NCBI GenBank assembly: GCA_964552325.1
Contig: CAZKHA010000207.1
Span: forward strand, 1-5,749
Length of the DNA: 5,749 bases
Direction of reading: 5' to 3'
From: CAZKCK01 sp964552325
GTDB lineage: Bacteria > Bacteroidota > Bacteroidia > Bacteroidales > TTA-H9
The notes under the pieces were generated by a model that made no database searches, was not told the origin of the DNA, and was given only the letters and a program-made list of their open reading frames with translations. Made by a program: the position numbers and the translations under genes. Position 1 is the first letter of the stretch. Each line of letters starts with the position of its first letter. This document shows positions 4,947 to 5,749 of the stretch, in pieces.

Positions 4947-5749
4947 CTATCGTGCATGAATTCCTCTATTAAATATCTCTTTAACCATACCAAACATCAT
5001 AGCTGAAAAGTCCTCTCTAAATTCCTTATTGTCAGAGTACAATTTATAAAGGTCAAAGTTTGTTGTTATGTGTTTTAGCAATTCTTCTCCAACAATTTTA
5101 TCACTTGTTATCCTTGCGTTTTGGTCGTCTGAATATTTTATTGAAGTAATTAGCTCTTGATTTTTTGCAACATCATTTGCAACGCTTTCAGCCATTTGTC
5201 TAACCTTGTCCACATCTTCGAATTGTGTTCCATAACGGTCGTTAAAAGTTTGCAGAATGTTTGAAAGCTTGTCAATCTCAGGTTGGTTAGTTCCGCCTCG
5301 CATATCGGTTGGAATTGGCTTTAAATCTTCGCCTTGTTCCATTAAAATGTCAGTTGTTGCTTCCAATTGTAAACGGTAACTATCCATGTCGATATTATCC
5401 AAAATTCCTTGTGCCAAATCAATTGGCGTTTCGCCACCTAATTTGTTTTGCAAGTGATTAAGGAAAATGTAAAGCCTTTCTAAATATGGATTTTCAAACG
5501 GCACAATTTGAGAAAGGAAAATATATAAGCGAACATAGGTTTTTACTTTTGCCCTAAAATCAGCTTGTTGTTCCTCGGTTAAATCATTTCTAAATATGGT
5601 TGTTGAATTGTCCAGCATTGCATGTAGCTGGTCAACCGTAACGTTTGCTAATATCTTATCCGAAAATCCAACTACTTGGTCTTTTGTATAAACTTGGTAA
5701 TTGTCCAAAGCATCCTGTAAATCAAACAATTTATTCGGGTCGGTTGCTT
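4947..5749 (-). CDS. hsdR: Type I restriction endonuclease R subunit, C-terminal part (5' end outside window)
   Basis: The frame is open from the right edge, so the gene start is not in the window; the visible 266 residues begin ATDPNKLFDLQDALDNYQVY and end NRGIHAR at a TAG (4947-4949). DPNKL(F/Y)DL..ALD followed by a mainly helical region, then IPTDMRGG (residues about 145-152) and DKLSNILQTFNDRYG (159-173), and an end of the form YSDNKEFREDFSAMMFG is the C-terminal helical domain of HsdR, the motor/nuclease subunit of the type I restriction-modification complex with HsdM and HsdS. HsdR proteins are usually about 1000 aa, so some three quarters, including the nuclease and the helicase motor, lies to the right. 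hsdM and hsdS would be expected further upstream on the same strand. The gene is A+T-rich like its minus-strand neighbour and is bounded by inverted repeats. Confidence 0.92.
   Translation of the reverse strand, partial: ATDPNKLFDLQDALDNYQVYTKDQVVGFSDKILANVTVDQLHAMLDNSTTIFRNDLTEEQQADFRAKVKTYVRLYIFLSQIVPFENPYLERLYIFLNHLQNKLGGETPIDLAQGILDNIDMDSYRLQLEATTDILMEQGEDLKPIPTDMRGGTNQPEIDKLSNILQTFNDRYGTQFEDVDKVRQMAESVANDVAKNQELITSIKYSDDQNARITSDKIVGEELLKHITTNFDLYKLYSDNKEFREDFSAMMFGMVKEIFNRGIHAR

Noticed and set aside
5727..5729. TTG at 5729 as the start of a standalone 260-aa protein
   Set aside because: The frame continues to the window edge with residues typical of HsdR (ATDPNKL), so this is the C-terminal part of a longer protein.

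Overview
The window looks like chromosome from a member of the Bacteroidota (Cytophagia/Flavobacteriia type). The evidence is a DUF3078 outer-membrane protein (a family I know mainly from this phylum), TAnnTTTG-type -7 promoter elements, and no Shine-Dalgarno sequence before any of the start codons. Taxonomy below phylum cannot be read from this window.

Left half (1-3591) is ordinary core genome. The N-terminal third of valyl-tRNA synthetase (valS, minus strand) runs off the left edge. A divergent intergenic region of about 190 bp separates it from a secreted beta-barrel-like DUF3078 protein on the plus strand, which ends at a clear intrinsic terminator. A 326-bp gap with two palindromic structures and a candidate promoter follows. 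Then comes a 475-aa fusion of the Memo (AmmeMemoRadiSam protein B) and AMMECR1 (protein A) domains. Its usual radical-SAM partner is not in the window.

Right half (about 3600-5749) is accessory in character, visibly richer in A+T in its genes, and entirely minus-strand. It starts at the right edge with the C-terminal 266 residues of a type I restriction enzyme HsdR subunit. Next is about 320 bp of non-coding DNA dominated by two long nested inverted repeats. Then comes a small zinc-ribbon plus multi-helix membrane protein gene broken by one frameshift near 4510, followed on its 3' side by a third nested inverted repeat.

The most interesting signal is this right-hand layout: gene, palindrome, gene, palindrome, all in one orientation. 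The DNA following both genes shares a motif (CTTACT...CGTGCGTTT...AAGCYCTTTT, plus-strand reading). Two of the palindromes have arms ending in AAC and starting with GTT, as integron attC sites do, although the core bases do not fit the attC consensus and no integrase is present. This is a cassette-like arrangement, offered as a hypothesis. The left-hand genes do not obviously work together. The right-hand segment is best read as a defence-associated variable locus inserted after the Memo-AMMECR1 gene.
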